NCBI RefSeq assembly: GCF_003201205.1
Contig: NZ_QICN01000001.1
Location: forward strand, 310,001 to 374,000
Source: Sinimarinibacterium flocculans
GTDB taxonomy: Bacteria > Pseudomonadota > Gammaproteobacteria > Nevskiales > Nevskiaceae
DNA: 64,000 nucleotides
Direction of reading: 5' to 3'
Shown: in pieces, positions 42,727-50,879 of the stretch
Layout: each line of letters opens with the position of its first letter
Position numbering within the stretch: the stretch's first letter is position 1
Notes under the pieces: generated by a model
The model's database searches: none
Told to the model about the DNA's origin: nothing
The model's input: the letters and a program-made list of their open reading frames with translations, nothing else
Program-made: the position numbers and the translations under genes

Positions 42727-44253
42727 ATGTCGTCCGTCAATGCGCTCGGAATGGAGCGAAGCTGCGCGGTCATCGCTTCGGCGCTGTCCGACGGGCGCTG
42801 CGAGGGCGTGCGCCTGATGACCGGGGAGCGGCGGACGTTTGCGATGAACCGGGCGCGCACCGTTGCGCATGTGCCGGTGCCGGCGCTGACGCCGGGGTGG
42901 ACCCTGCGCACCTGGAGCTGCGGCATCGCCCTGCAGTGCGCGCCGTCCAAGGCGCGGATCGCCGCCTTCACACTCAAGGCCCTGTCGCCGCGTCAGTCGG
43001 CAGCGCTGTCCGTCGTCGAAGGGGGCGTCGCGCTGGGGTGGTTGTCCACGCGCTGGCCTGGCCTGGTGCCGGAGCTGCGGCGGTTCCTGCCGGAGCTGCC
43101 GATGCGGGATGCCGATCTGGACGGCGTCACGATCCTCGAGGCGGCGATGGCGCTGGCGGATTCACCTGCGCCGCTTCAGCTTCACCCGGTGCTGGGCCAG
43201 TTGCCGGTCGGTCTGGCGCCGAGGCGCGGTTTGCTCGAAGCGCTGCGGCGCCGCCAGGGGCGCATGCCCTGGTCCACGCGCAAACGCTACGTGTCGCCGG
43301 GCTATGAATCCATCCCGGTCGGAGGGGAGGGCACCATCAAGAGTGCGCGCCTGCCGCCGCCGAGCCGCCCCGAGGACGACGATCCGGAGATCCGTGCGGA
43401 CCAGCGTGCCGGCGTGCCATACCCGGAATGGAACCTGTGGACGCAGAAGTTCCTGCCGGACCATGTCGCGGTGCTCGAGCGCAAGCTGCCGGTCAGTCGC
43501 AAGCCGCCGCGCGCGGTGCCAGCCAATTTGCGGCGCTGGTTCGAAGAACACACGCACCGGGTGATGCAGCGGCGCCTGGAAGACGGCTCCGACCTCGACA
43601 TCGACCAGTACATCGAATTCCACGTCGACCGGAAGACCGGCAAGGCGTCCGAAGCGCGGGTATTCCGCGACCTGCAGCCGAGCTTTCGCGATGTGACCAC
43701 CGCCCTGCTGCTGGACGGCAGCGCTTCGCTGGGCGGGCGCGGAGGAACGAGTTTCAAGCTGGAGCTGGATTGCGCCGACGCGCTGTGTCACGCAATGGCG
43801 CTGGCCCGCGAGCGTCACGGCCTGTTCGTGTTCAACGGCAAGACGCGCCATCGCGTCGACGTGACCTGTCTCAAGGATTTCAAGGACCCGCACCCGGTGA
43901 TTCCGGGCGATCTCGGACTCATGACCGGCGGCTACACGCGGCTGGGTGCGCCCCTGCGTCATCTGACCAGTCGGCTACTCGCTCAGCCGACCGAGCGGCG
44001 CCTGCTGATCGTCATCGGCGACGGCCTGATCTCCGACGAAGGCTACGAAGGCCGCTACGCCTGGGCCGACAGCGCCCATGCGGTCAAGGAGGCCGAGGAC
44101 GCCGCGGTGTCGCTGTACTACATCGGTGTCGGGCAGACCAAGGTCGATCCGCTGCCGGACGTGTTCGGCCCGCAGCGCTCGATGCGCATCCGCCGGGTCG
44201 AGGAACTCCCGCGCGTTCTGGCGCAAGTACATCGTGAACTGGTGGCCGCGTAA
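42727..44253 (+). CDS. NorD/CbbO-type VWA-domain protein (second copy)
   Basis: A 508-residue protein with a C-terminal VWA domain: MIDAS DGSAS (330-334), GGYTRLGAPLRHLTSRLL and VIGDGLISDEGYEGRYAWAD. GVPYPEWNLW (about 229-238) corresponds to YPEWD in the first copy. The N-terminal 200 residues do not resemble the first copy, so the client contacts may differ. The stop overlaps the next start (ATG at 44253), giving tight coupling with its AAA+ partner. Confidence 0.88.
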   Translation: MSSVNALGMERSCAVIASALSDGRCEGVRLMTGERRTFAMNRARTVAHVPVPALTPGWTLRTWSCGIALQCAPSKARIAAFTLKALSPRQSAALSVVEGGVALGWLSTRWPGLVPELRRFLPELPMRDADLDGVTILEAAMALADSPAPLQLHPVLGQLPVGLAPRRGLLEALRRRQGRMPWSTRKRYVSPGYESIPVGGEGTIKSARLPPPSRPEDDDPEIRADQRAGVPYPEWNLWTQKFLPDHVAVLERKLPVSRKPPRAVPANLRRWFEEHTHRVMQRRLEDGSDLDIDQYIEFHVDRKTGKASEARVFRDLQPSFRDVTTALLLDGSASLGGRGGTSFKLELDCADALCHAMALARERHGLFVFNGKTRHRVDVTCLKDFKDPHPVIPGDLGLMTGGYTRLGAPLRHLTSRLLAQPTERRLLIVIGDGLISDEGYEGRYAWADSAHAVKEAEDAAVSLYYIGVGQTKVDPLPDVFGPQRSMRIRRVEELPRVLAQVHRELVAA

Positions 44254-45098
44254 TGGATAGCGAACGCATGCAGCAGCATTTCTACCAGAGCAACGGCAAC
44301 GAGGTTGCGCTGTTCCGGCGCGCCGCCGAGCAGCGCGTGCCGGTGATGCTCACCGGGCCGACCGGCTGCGGCAAGACGCGCTTCGTCGAGTACATGGGCG
44401 AGGTGCTCGGACGCCCGGTGGTGACGATCAGCTGCCATGACGACCTGACCAGCTCCGATCTGGTCGGGCGCTTCATGGTCACCGGTGGCGACGTGGTCTG
44501 GACCGACGGACCGCTGACGCGCGCCGTGAAAGACGGCGCCATCTGCTACATGGACGAGGTCGTCGAGGCCCGGCACGACTCGCTGGCCGTGCTGCACTCG
44601 CTGACCGATCACCGCCGCACGCTCTACCTCGACCGTGCCGGCGAAGTGGTCCGTGCACCGGACAGCTTCATGCTGGTGTGCTCCTACAACCCGGCGTACC
44701 GCAGTTCGCTCAAGGAGCTCAAGCCCTCGTTCCGGCAGCGCTTCGTCACCGTGGCCATGACCTATCTGCCACCGGAGCGCGAGGCCGAAGTGCTCGTCGC
44801 CGAGGCCGGCATCGACGCCGCTGTCGCCAGGCGCCTGGTCAACTGCGCGACCGCCATCCGCAACGCCGATGACGTGTTCCACTTCGAGCCGCCGTCGACG
44901 CGCGTGCTGGTCACCGCGGCCAAGCTCGTCGCCTCCGGCGCCACCGAGATCGAGGCGGCCGACGTCTGCATTCTCGCGCCGTTGTCGAACGACGGCGCCA
45001 TCACCGACGGATTGCGGGAGCTGGCCGCAGCCAGCCTGTTGGGCGCCGCGACCTCGGACCCCACCGCCACGCACACCCCAGGAGGATCCAGGACATGA
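44253..45098 (+). CDS. CbbQ/NorQ-type MoxR AAA+ ATPase (second copy)
   Basis: A 281-residue ATPase with Walker A GPTGCGKT (35-42), ISCHDDLTSSDLVGRF, Walker B ICYMDE (97-102) and SYNPAYRS, matching the first copy at 33170-33997 along its length. With the VWA protein just upstream it forms a complete remodelling pair. Its last bases overlap the start of the 44-residue TM gene. Confidence 0.92.
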   Translation: MDSERMQQHFYQSNGNEVALFRRAAEQRVPVMLTGPTGCGKTRFVEYMGEVLGRPVVTISCHDDLTSSDLVGRFMVTGGDVVWTDGPLTRAVKDGAICYMDEVVEARHDSLAVLHSLTDHRRTLYLDRAGEVVRAPDSFMLVCSYNPAYRSSLKELKPSFRQRFVTVAMTYLPPEREAEVLVAEAGIDAAVARRLVNCATAIRNADDVFHFEPPSTRVLVTAAKLVASGATEIEAADVCILAPLSNDGAITDGLRELAAASLLGAATSDPTATHTPGGSRT

Positions 45099-45229
45099 GC
45101 GGGCACAGCGTCAGTGAGCAGGACCGGCGTCGCAAGAAGGCCATGATCGTGTTCCAGATCCTGATCTACAGCTGGATCTTCGGGACGTTCCTCGTCCAGA
45201 TGTATCTCTACTCCAAGAGCGACTGGTAG
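45095..45229 (+). CDS. Small single-TM peptide (44 residues)
   Basis: A charged N-terminus (MSGHSVSEQDRRRKKA) is followed by one TM stretch MIVFQILIYSWIFGTFLVQM and YLYSKSDW. The ATG at 45095 overlaps the ATPase stop and has GGAGGATC upstream. No family is recognised. Position right after the ATPase and before two unknown membrane proteins suggests a small subunit of their complex. Confidence 0.7.
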   Translation: MSGHSVSEQDRRRKKAMIVFQILIYSWIFGTFLVQMYLYSKSDW

Positions 45230-45235
45230 AACGAC

Positions 45236-45928
45236 ATGGCAAGCATCCGTCAGAGCGGTTTCGGCGCCTACGACGCGCACCAGGCCGACAGCGCAGCGGC
45301 GCAGTGGAAGGCCGACAAGTGGATGATCGCCGGCACGATCCTGATGGGCACCGGCGTGCTCGGCATCATCGGTTTGCCGATGTTCTTCTACGGCATGCAC
45401 CTGCAGAAGCTCGCCGCGCGCGCCGGCTTCTCCGTGCGGCCGCTGATCGTCACGCTGATCGGCTATCTGGTGATCATCGACTCGGCGCTCAACAGCATGG
45501 GCTGGACGCTGGATCTGTTCGCGCACCACACGCTGATCAACCGCGTGCTGACGGTGGGCTGGGGTGCGCTGTTCGATGGCGGCTACTTCTGGCACTACAA
45601 CGAGCTGTGGGTCGGCGGCGCCGGCGCGCCCGGCGAGAAGGCCTGGGAGATCGCGCTGATTCCCTGCCTGTTCTGTGCACGGTTGGCGGCAGCGATCGGC
45701 CTGCTGCAGATGAAGCGCTGGGGGCAGCAGTGGCTGATCGTCACCTGCTGGATGGGGATCATCGTCTGGACCGGCTACAACACCAACATGACGATCTTCG
45801 CCGACGTGCGCTACGCGAACATCGCCTTCCCGGTCTGGGGCTGGTGGCTCTACGACATCTGGTACATCACGCCGTTTCTCGCGCTGCCGTACCTGCATAC
45901 GGTCAACCGCGAAATCTTCTCCGAGTGA
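45236..45928 (+). CDS. Integral membrane protein of unknown function, about six TMs
   Basis: A 230-residue protein with about six hydrophobic segments and several His residues (15, 55, 97, 98, 120, 221), including an AHH pair and FWHYNELW. Aromatic residues are dense (WGWWLYDIWYITPF). I recognise no family. It starts 6 bases after the 44-residue gene and is followed after 24 bases by a single-TM gene. As the largest unknown between the AAA+ pair and the P450 it is my best candidate for the chaperoned client; metal binding by the His residues is speculative. Confidence 0.7.
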   Translation: MASIRQSGFGAYDAHQADSAAAQWKADKWMIAGTILMGTGVLGIIGLPMFFYGMHLQKLAARAGFSVRPLIVTLIGYLVIIDSALNSMGWTLDLFAHHTLINRVLTVGWGALFDGGYFWHYNELWVGGAGAPGEKAWEIALIPCLFCARLAAAIGLLQMKRWGQQWLIVTCWMGIIVWTGYNTNMTIFADVRYANIAFPVWGWWLYDIWYITPFLALPYLHTVNREIFSE

Positions 45929-45952
45929 TGGCGCCCGCCGAAGGACATCCCG

Positions 45953-46426
45953 ATGAACACTTCAACCGATAACAGTCTGCCGCTGGGCACCACCGCACAC
46001 TACGCGACGATGCACACCTGGCTGCAGCGCGGCCTGTTCGCCTGCCTCGTCGTCCTGGTGATCGAAGCCTCGCTGTCGCTGCCACTGATTGCGGTGTGGA
46101 TGGGCTGGCCGACACTGTCGCTGACCGAGATCTGCCACGAGATGACCAAGGTCCGCTACTCCAGCGACGCGGCGGAGTGCAAGGTGCCGCATCCGCTGTT
46201 CGATCCTTCCGAGGGCGTGGCCTTCAAGGACAGCGCCGAGGATCTCTGGGGCATCCAGCCGCGCCCGCTGTACAAGCGGATCGGCTACCGCGATCTCGTC
46301 AGGTTCCGCGACGAACGGCTGGCGCGCGAGGAGGCGGCGCGTTCGCGCAACGCACTCGCGGCGGCCCCGGCACCGATCACCGATGCATCGACACCGGCGC
46401 CGGCTTCGGCATCGGCAGAGGACTGA
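45953..46426 (+). CDS. Single-TM protein with Cys-containing soluble part, unknown
   Basis: A 157-residue protein: N-terminal 25 residues, one TM (residues about 27-51), then a soluble domain with two Cys (61 and 76, in EICHEMTKV and AECKVPHP), an acidic segment KDSAEDLWG and an Ala/Pro tail. No heme CxxCH or known family is seen. It lies three bases ahead of the P450 gene (46430) and in the same operon. Confidence 0.65.
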   Translation: MNTSTDNSLPLGTTAHYATMHTWLQRGLFACLVVLVIEASLSLPLIAVWMGWPTLSLTEICHEMTKVRYSSDAAECKVPHPLFDPSEGVAFKDSAEDLWGIQPRPLYKRIGYRDLVRFRDERLAREEAARSRNALAAAPAPITDASTPAPASASAED

Positions 46427-46429
46427 TTG

Positions 46430-48133
46430 ATGAGCACTGCCGACAAGGCCAACCAGGTCCAGCAGCCTGCGCACGTTCCGGACGCGCTGGTCTACGCGTT
46501 CGACTACAACACCGATCCCGAGTACTGCCGCGATCCGCACGCCCGGGCGGCAGACCTCGTGGAGCGCGCGCCGCCGATCTTCTGGACGCCGTACAACGGC
46601 GGACACTGGATGTTCCAGTCGCACGCCGCGGTCGCCGAGGCACTGCGCGACTACGGGACCTTCTCCAGCGAGCACTTCGCACCGGAAGCGTTCAACGCGA
46701 TGATGGCGGAGCTGCCGGAGGAGGAACGCATTCCGGCGCCCGTGCCCATCTGCATTGATCCGCCGCTGCACGCCAAGCTGCGGCAGCCGCTGTTCTCGAC
46801 GTTCTCGCCCAAGGCCGTCGCGGCCATGGAGACGAAGATCCGCGCGCTGGCCGAGCGGCTGATCGATGCGATCGCGCAGCAGGGGCATTGTGAGTTCCAG
46901 CAGGCGGTCGCCGACGTCTATCCGGTCGAGATCTTCCTGGCGATGTTCGGCCTGCCGATCGAGAAGGAGCGCGAGTACCGCGATCTCGCAAAGTCGCATC
47001 TGAAATCGATCACGCCGGATCTGTCAGAGAACATGATGATGATGCAGAGCATCGCTGCGGTGATGCGCGAAACCATCATCGCGCGCCGCGACGACCGCCG
47101 CGACGATCTCATCAGCCTGCTGTGGGGGCTGGAGATCGAGGGCGAGCCGATGGCGCTGGACCTGATGCTCAGCTATTGTGTGATCCTGTTCATCGCCGGA
47201 CTCGACACGGTGGTCAACGCCCTGGGCTTCGGCGTGCGCCATCTGGCGTCCGATCCGGAGCTGCAGAAGACGCTGCGTGCGCGGCCCGATCTGATTCCGA
47301 AGGCGACCGAGGAACTGCTGCGCCGCTACGCGTTCGTCGCCCCCATCCGCATCCTCAAGCGGGACACTGTCTTCTCCGGCGTCCAGCTCAAGGAAGGCGA
47401 GCGCGTGATGATGTTCCTGCCCGGCGCCAGTGTGGACGCCAGCGTCTACCCGGATCCGCTGCGCTTCGATCTGGAACGCACCAACCAGCCGCACATGGCG
47501 TTCGGTTCCGGACCGCACTTCTGTCTGGGTATGCACCTCGCACGTCTGGAACTGCGGGTGATGTACGAAACCCTGCTGCGCAAGCTGCCCGAGTTCCGGC
47601 TCGATCCGGATCAGGCGCCGGCATTCCACGGCAGCATCATCGCCGGACCGACGAGCATTCACCTCGTCTGGGGTGCGGGGGCGAAACGGCCGGCAGCCGC
47701 AGCGTCCCGGCAGCAGGCAGCGCCCGCGGCGGACACGGTTCCGGTTCCTGCTGCCGCGTCCGCAACGTTTTCTGCTGCGCCGTCGGCTGCACCGGCAGCG
47801 ACGGCCGGCGCCGTCAATGCCGGTCCGCCGGCGTCCATCGAGGGGGTGTGGACGGTCACGATCTACGGGCCGACCGGACCGCAGGAGACGACGCTGGAAC
47901 TTGCGCTGGTGAACGGTGCACTGGGCGGTACGCAAGCGGCACTCGGCCAGGTCGAGAAGGTCGACGAGATCGCCTATGACAGCCGCACCGGCAAGGTGTC
48001 CTGGGTCAACAAGATCAGCAAGCCGCTTCCGTTGAAACTCAAGTTCGACGGGGTGGTCGAGGGCGGTTCGATGAACGGCAAGATCAAGGCCTCGATCATG
48101 GGCTCCTTCCCGTTCACGGCCGTCCGGCACTGA
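46430..48133 (+). CDS. Cytochrome P450 fused to a C-terminal beta-rich domain
   Basis: A 567-residue protein. Residues 1-418 are a P450: I-helix AGLDT (256-260), ELLR (295-298), heme loop FGSGPHFCLG (358-367) with Cys365. A 50-residue Ala/Pro linker follows, then about 99 residues (SIEGVWTVTIYGPTGPQETT ... MGSFPFTAVRH) of a small beta-barrel-like module similar to a repeat found at the ends of amidohydrolases and other enzymes (GTW-T-PMG...GSFPFTG). Such a fusion is not usual for a bacterial P450. The ATG at 46430 is used; TTG at 46427 is in frame. Confidence 0.88.
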   Translation: MSTADKANQVQQPAHVPDALVYAFDYNTDPEYCRDPHARAADLVERAPPIFWTPYNGGHWMFQSHAAVAEALRDYGTFSSEHFAPEAFNAMMAELPEEERIPAPVPICIDPPLHAKLRQPLFSTFSPKAVAAMETKIRALAERLIDAIAQQGHCEFQQAVADVYPVEIFLAMFGLPIEKEREYRDLAKSHLKSITPDLSENMMMMQSIAAVMRETIIARRDDRRDDLISLLWGLEIEGEPMALDLMLSYCVILFIAGLDTVVNALGFGVRHLASDPELQKTLRARPDLIPKATEELLRRYAFVAPIRILKRDTVFSGVQLKEGERVMMFLPGASVDASVYPDPLRFDLERTNQPHMAFGSGPHFCLGMHLARLELRVMYETLLRKLPEFRLDPDQAPAFHGSIIAGPTSIHLVWGAGAKRPAAAASRQQAAPAADTVPVPAAASATFSAAPSAAPAATAGAVNAGPPASIEGVWTVTIYGPTGPQETTLELALVNGALGGTQAALGQVEKVDEIAYDSRTGKVSWVNKISKPLPLKLKFDGVVEGGSMNGKIKASIMGSFPFTAVRH

Positions 48134-48146
48134 AAAGGCGGTCCGC

Positions 48147-48275
48147 GTGGGCGCTGTCATCATGCTGGGCTCGCTGGGTGGATTGATCGCGCTGATCTTT
48201 GCGCTGGTCGGCCGCCTCGATCCGGAAGCCCGGCGGTCGCCGTCGGGGGCTGGCGTGGAGCACGACGATGCCTGA
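48147..48275 (+). CDS. Small single-TM peptide (42 residues, GTG start)
   Basis: A 42-residue peptide from a GTG at 48147 with AAGG upstream: MGAVIMLGSLGGLIALIFAL is one TM, then VGRLDPEARRSPS. Its stop (TGA 48273-48275) overlaps the ATG of the next gene at 48268. No family known. It is the third tiny membrane gene of this locus. Confidence 0.6.
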   Translation: MGAVIMLGSLGGLIALIFALVGRLDPEARRSPSGAGVEHDDA

Positions 48276-49053
48276 GCTGAGCCCCGCGTTGCAGTGGGGA
48301 CAGGCCTTTGCTTATGTCGGAGGGGCGGCGTTCGTCGCCGCCGGGCTGTATCTGAGTGTCCGGCGCGGACGTCTGCATCCGCTGCTGCTGGTCTGCATCT
48401 CCGCGATCTCGTTCTCGTGGATCGAGGCGCCCTACGACTGGGCGGTCTACGCGCAGTTTCCCCCGGAGCTGCCGCGCATGCCGGCCTGGTGGCCGATGAA
48501 CATGACCTGGGGTGGCGGGTTGCCCGCCGCCGTGCCGCCAGGCTACATCGCCTACTTTGTTTTGCCCGCGGTGATCGGTGCCGGGCTCGGCCGTCGCCTG
48601 AGCCGTAGGCTGCGATGGCGCAGGCCATACGCGCTGCTGGTCACCGGCCTGGTCGTCGGCTGTGCCTGGGCCTTCGTATTCAATGCGCTGTTCGGGCCGC
48701 GCTTCGGTGTCTTCTACTACGGGCGCGTCATCGAGGGTCTCGCGCTCTGGGAGGGGACGCGCTACCAGTACCCGCTGTACGACGCGCTGGCGATGGGCGT
48801 GCAGATGATGGTGTTCACCTACCTGCTGGGCCGGATCGATGTGCAAGGGCGCACGATCGTCGATGCCTGGGCCGATGCGAGGACCCGCACGCGCACCCGT
48901 TCGGCGCTGCTGTCGATCGCCGCCTTCATCATCGTCGGTCACCTGGCCTACCTGGCGGTGTTCGCTCCGCATCTGGCGACCAAGCAGATGGGGCTGGTCA
49001 CCGCCGGACCCACCGAGCAACTGTTCGAGGGCGTGCCGAACCAGCCGCAGTGA
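48268..49053 (+). CDS. AveC-like integral membrane protein (second copy)
   Basis: A 261-residue protein with about six hydrophobic segments and motifs SFSWIEAPYDWAVYAQFPPE, WPMNMTWGGG, and RYQYPLYDALAMGVQMM, which correspond in order to QDPIMNWAPYAVYN, WPLINLSPT and TYQFPLIWESTFV of the 369-residue copy. Length is shorter because the first copy has an extended tail. The start at 48268 overlaps the previous small gene. It ends the rightward arm, 7 bases before the convergent TetR stop. Confidence 0.65.
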   Translation: MPELSPALQWGQAFAYVGGAAFVAAGLYLSVRRGRLHPLLLVCISAISFSWIEAPYDWAVYAQFPPELPRMPAWWPMNMTWGGGLPAAVPPGYIAYFVLPAVIGAGLGRRLSRRLRWRRPYALLVTGLVVGCAWAFVFNALFGPRFGVFYYGRVIEGLALWEGTRYQYPLYDALAMGVQMMVFTYLLGRIDVQGRTIVDAWADARTRTRTRSALLSIAAFIIVGHLAYLAVFAPHLATKQMGLVTAGPTEQLFEGVPNQPQ

Positions 49054-49060
49054 TGCCGCG

Positions 49061-49705
49061 CTACTTGCGGACGTTTCGCGCGGGTTTTTCGGGTGAGGGC
49101 TTCCCGGGGGCAGGCGAGGGTGTCGTGGCCGCGGCTGGCATGATCGGCAGGATCACGAAGCGGTAGAGGATGTCGGCGACGCGTTCGACCGGCAGGCGTG
49201 CGTCCTGACGCAGCCACCAGGTCAGGACTTCGATCGTGCCGCTGACGACGAGCAGTGTGCCGATGTCGGGCGGCGGCCAGTCCTGGGGACTCGCGCGACG
49301 CTTCGCGATCTCGAGCGAGGTCTGGAGCAGTTCGGCCCGCAGCGCGTCGCCGGCGCCGCCGGTCAGCAGCGTCGACCACAGGCGGCGGTTCTCGCGCACG
49401 TAGCGGAACAGTTCGAGCGACGCTTCCTGCACGCCTCTTCCATCGACCATCGGCATGGTCAGCGCCAGCAGCTGGCGCATCTCCTCGGTCGCGATGTCGC
49501 TGAGCAGTGCCTCGCGCGTGGGGTAGTGGCGGAAGAAGGTCGTGTAGCTGACCCCGGCCTCGGCGGCGATGTCGCGGATGCTGATCTGGTCGAGCGGCGT
49601 CGAGTCCAGCAATGAGAGCAGCGCATCGCGGAACGATGCGCGCGTGCGCACGGCCCGCGCGTCCTGCGCTGTCGAAAGGTGAGGCCGGTAGGTCTTGAAT
49701 CGCAT
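49061..49705 (-). CDS. TetR family regulator of the RND efflux operon
   Basis: A 214-residue regulator with a helix-turn-helix region ISIRDIAAEAGVSYTTFFRH and YPTREALLSDIATEEM. The ATG at 49705 lies immediately next to a large perfect palindrome and gives normal length. It has an Arg/Lys/Pro-rich tail. It is divergent from an RND efflux pair and very probably represses it. Confidence 0.9.
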   Translation of the reverse strand: MRFKTYRPHLSTAQDARAVRTRASFRDALLSLLDSTPLDQISIRDIAAEAGVSYTTFFRHYPTREALLSDIATEEMRQLLALTMPMVDGRGVQEASLELFRYVRENRRLWSTLLTGGAGDALRAELLQTSLEIAKRRASPQDWPPPDIGTLLVVSGTIEVLTWWLRQDARLPVERVADILYRFVILPIMPAAATTPSPAPGKPSPEKPARNVRK

Positions 49706-49707
49706 GA

Positions 49708-49732
49708 GATATGCAATATGATATTGCATATC
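49708..49732. promoter_or_regulatory. TetR operator, perfect 11-bp arms
   Basis: Arms GATATGCAATA (49708-49718) and TATTGCATATC (49722-49732) with a three-base TGA centre. The site lies between the TetR start (49705) and the efflux gene start (49761), touching both promoters; it is the strongest operator in the window. Confidence 0.8.
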
Positions 49733-49760
49733 TTTTGATGGGCAAAGTCGGGGTAGGCGC

Positions 49761-50879
49761 TTGAAGGTCCGGGGTTCGTGGTTGTGGTCACAGGGGCGTG
49801 CGGCGTTGGTGCTGTGCGCAGCGGGCGTTGCCGGACTTTCGGGCTGTGGCGCGCCGGCGCAGGAGGACATAGCGGCGACCGAGAGTCGCGCGGTACTGTC
49901 GGTGGAACTGATCGAGCCGCGAGCCGAGCAGTGGCCCGACCGCCTCAGCGCCAGCGGCGAGATTGCGGCATGGCAGGAGGCGGTGATCGGCACCGAGGTG
50001 GCCGGTGTGCGGCTGAAGAAGGTGCTCGCCGACGTTGGCGACGTGGTCAAACGCGGCGATTTGCTCGCACGCTATGACGAGGACAGCCTGCGCGCCGAAC
50101 TGGCGCGCCTGGACGCGGAGGTGGCGGTTGCCGAAGCGACCCTCGTGGAGGCGCAGGCCGACGCCCAGCGCGTCGATCGCCTGCAGGACACGCAGGCGAT
50201 CTCGGCGCAGGCGGCGCAGGCCTACCGTACCGCGGCAGCCGTCGCCCAGGCGCGCGTCGAATCGGCGAAGGCGCAGCGCGAGGCGCAGCGGCTCAAGCTG
50301 CGCTACGCGCGCATCACCGCCCCCGATGACGGCGTGATCACCTCGCGCTCGGCCACGCTGGGTTCGGTCGGCACGCTCGGCGGGGAACTGTTCCGCCTGC
50401 TGCGGGACGGCCGGCTCGAGTGGCGTGCGGAGGTGCCCGCGGCGGATCTGGCGCGACTCGAGCCGGGCATGACGGTCGAGATCGCCCGCGCCGACGGCAG
50501 TGTCGTCGCCGGCTCGGTGCGGCAGGTGGCGCCGACGGTCGATGCGCGCACGCGCAACGGCATCGTCTATGTCGATCTGCCGTCAGACAGCGGTCTGGCA
50601 GCTGGCATGTACGTCAGCGGTCACTTCGCGCTGGCGCAACGCGAGGCGCTGACGGTGCCGGAGTCGGCCGTCGTGCTGCGCGACGGCAACAGCTATCTGA
50701 TGCGCGTCGACGCGAATCAGCGCGTGCATCAGGTGAAGGTATCCGGCGGCCGACGCCGCAACGGTGCGATCGAGATTCTCGGCGACATCGGGTCGCAGGA
50801 CCGCTTCGTGCGCTCCGGCGGCGCCTTTCTCGCCGACGGCGACCGGGTCGACGTGGCCACGGAGTCGCCGGTCTCATGA
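49761..50879 (+). CDS. RND efflux periplasmic adaptor (HlyD family lipoprotein)
   Basis: A 372-residue adaptor with a lipobox (LSGCGA, Cys29), a lipoyl-like half, an alpha-hairpin (about residues 117-165) rich in Ala/Gln/Glu and the barrel part SATLGSVGTLGGELFRLLRD and VAPTVDARTRNGIVYVDL. It bridges the RND pump and outer-membrane channel. The start is a TTG at 49761, the only start that keeps the whole signal peptide; GTAGG upstream is a weak ribosome site. It overlaps the pump gene (ATGA). Confidence 0.85.
   Translation: MKVRGSWLWSQGRAALVLCAAGVAGLSGCGAPAQEDIAATESRAVLSVELIEPRAEQWPDRLSASGEIAAWQEAVIGTEVAGVRLKKVLADVGDVVKRGDLLARYDEDSLRAELARLDAEVAVAEATLVEAQADAQRVDRLQDTQAISAQAAQAYRTAAAVAQARVESAKAQREAQRLKLRYARITAPDDGVITSRSATLGSVGTLGGELFRLLRDGRLEWRAEVPAADLARLEPGMTVEIARADGSVVAGSVRQVAPTVDARTRNGIVYVDLPSDSGLAAGMYVSGHFALAQREALTVPESAVVLRDGNSYLMRVDANQRVHQVKVSGGRRRNGAIEILGDIGSQDRFVRSGGAFLADGDRVDVATESPVS

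Noticed and set aside
33170-45098. Gas-vesicle or RuBisCO operon suggested by GvpN/CbbQ likeness
   Set aside because: No gvp or cbb structural genes are present in the window.
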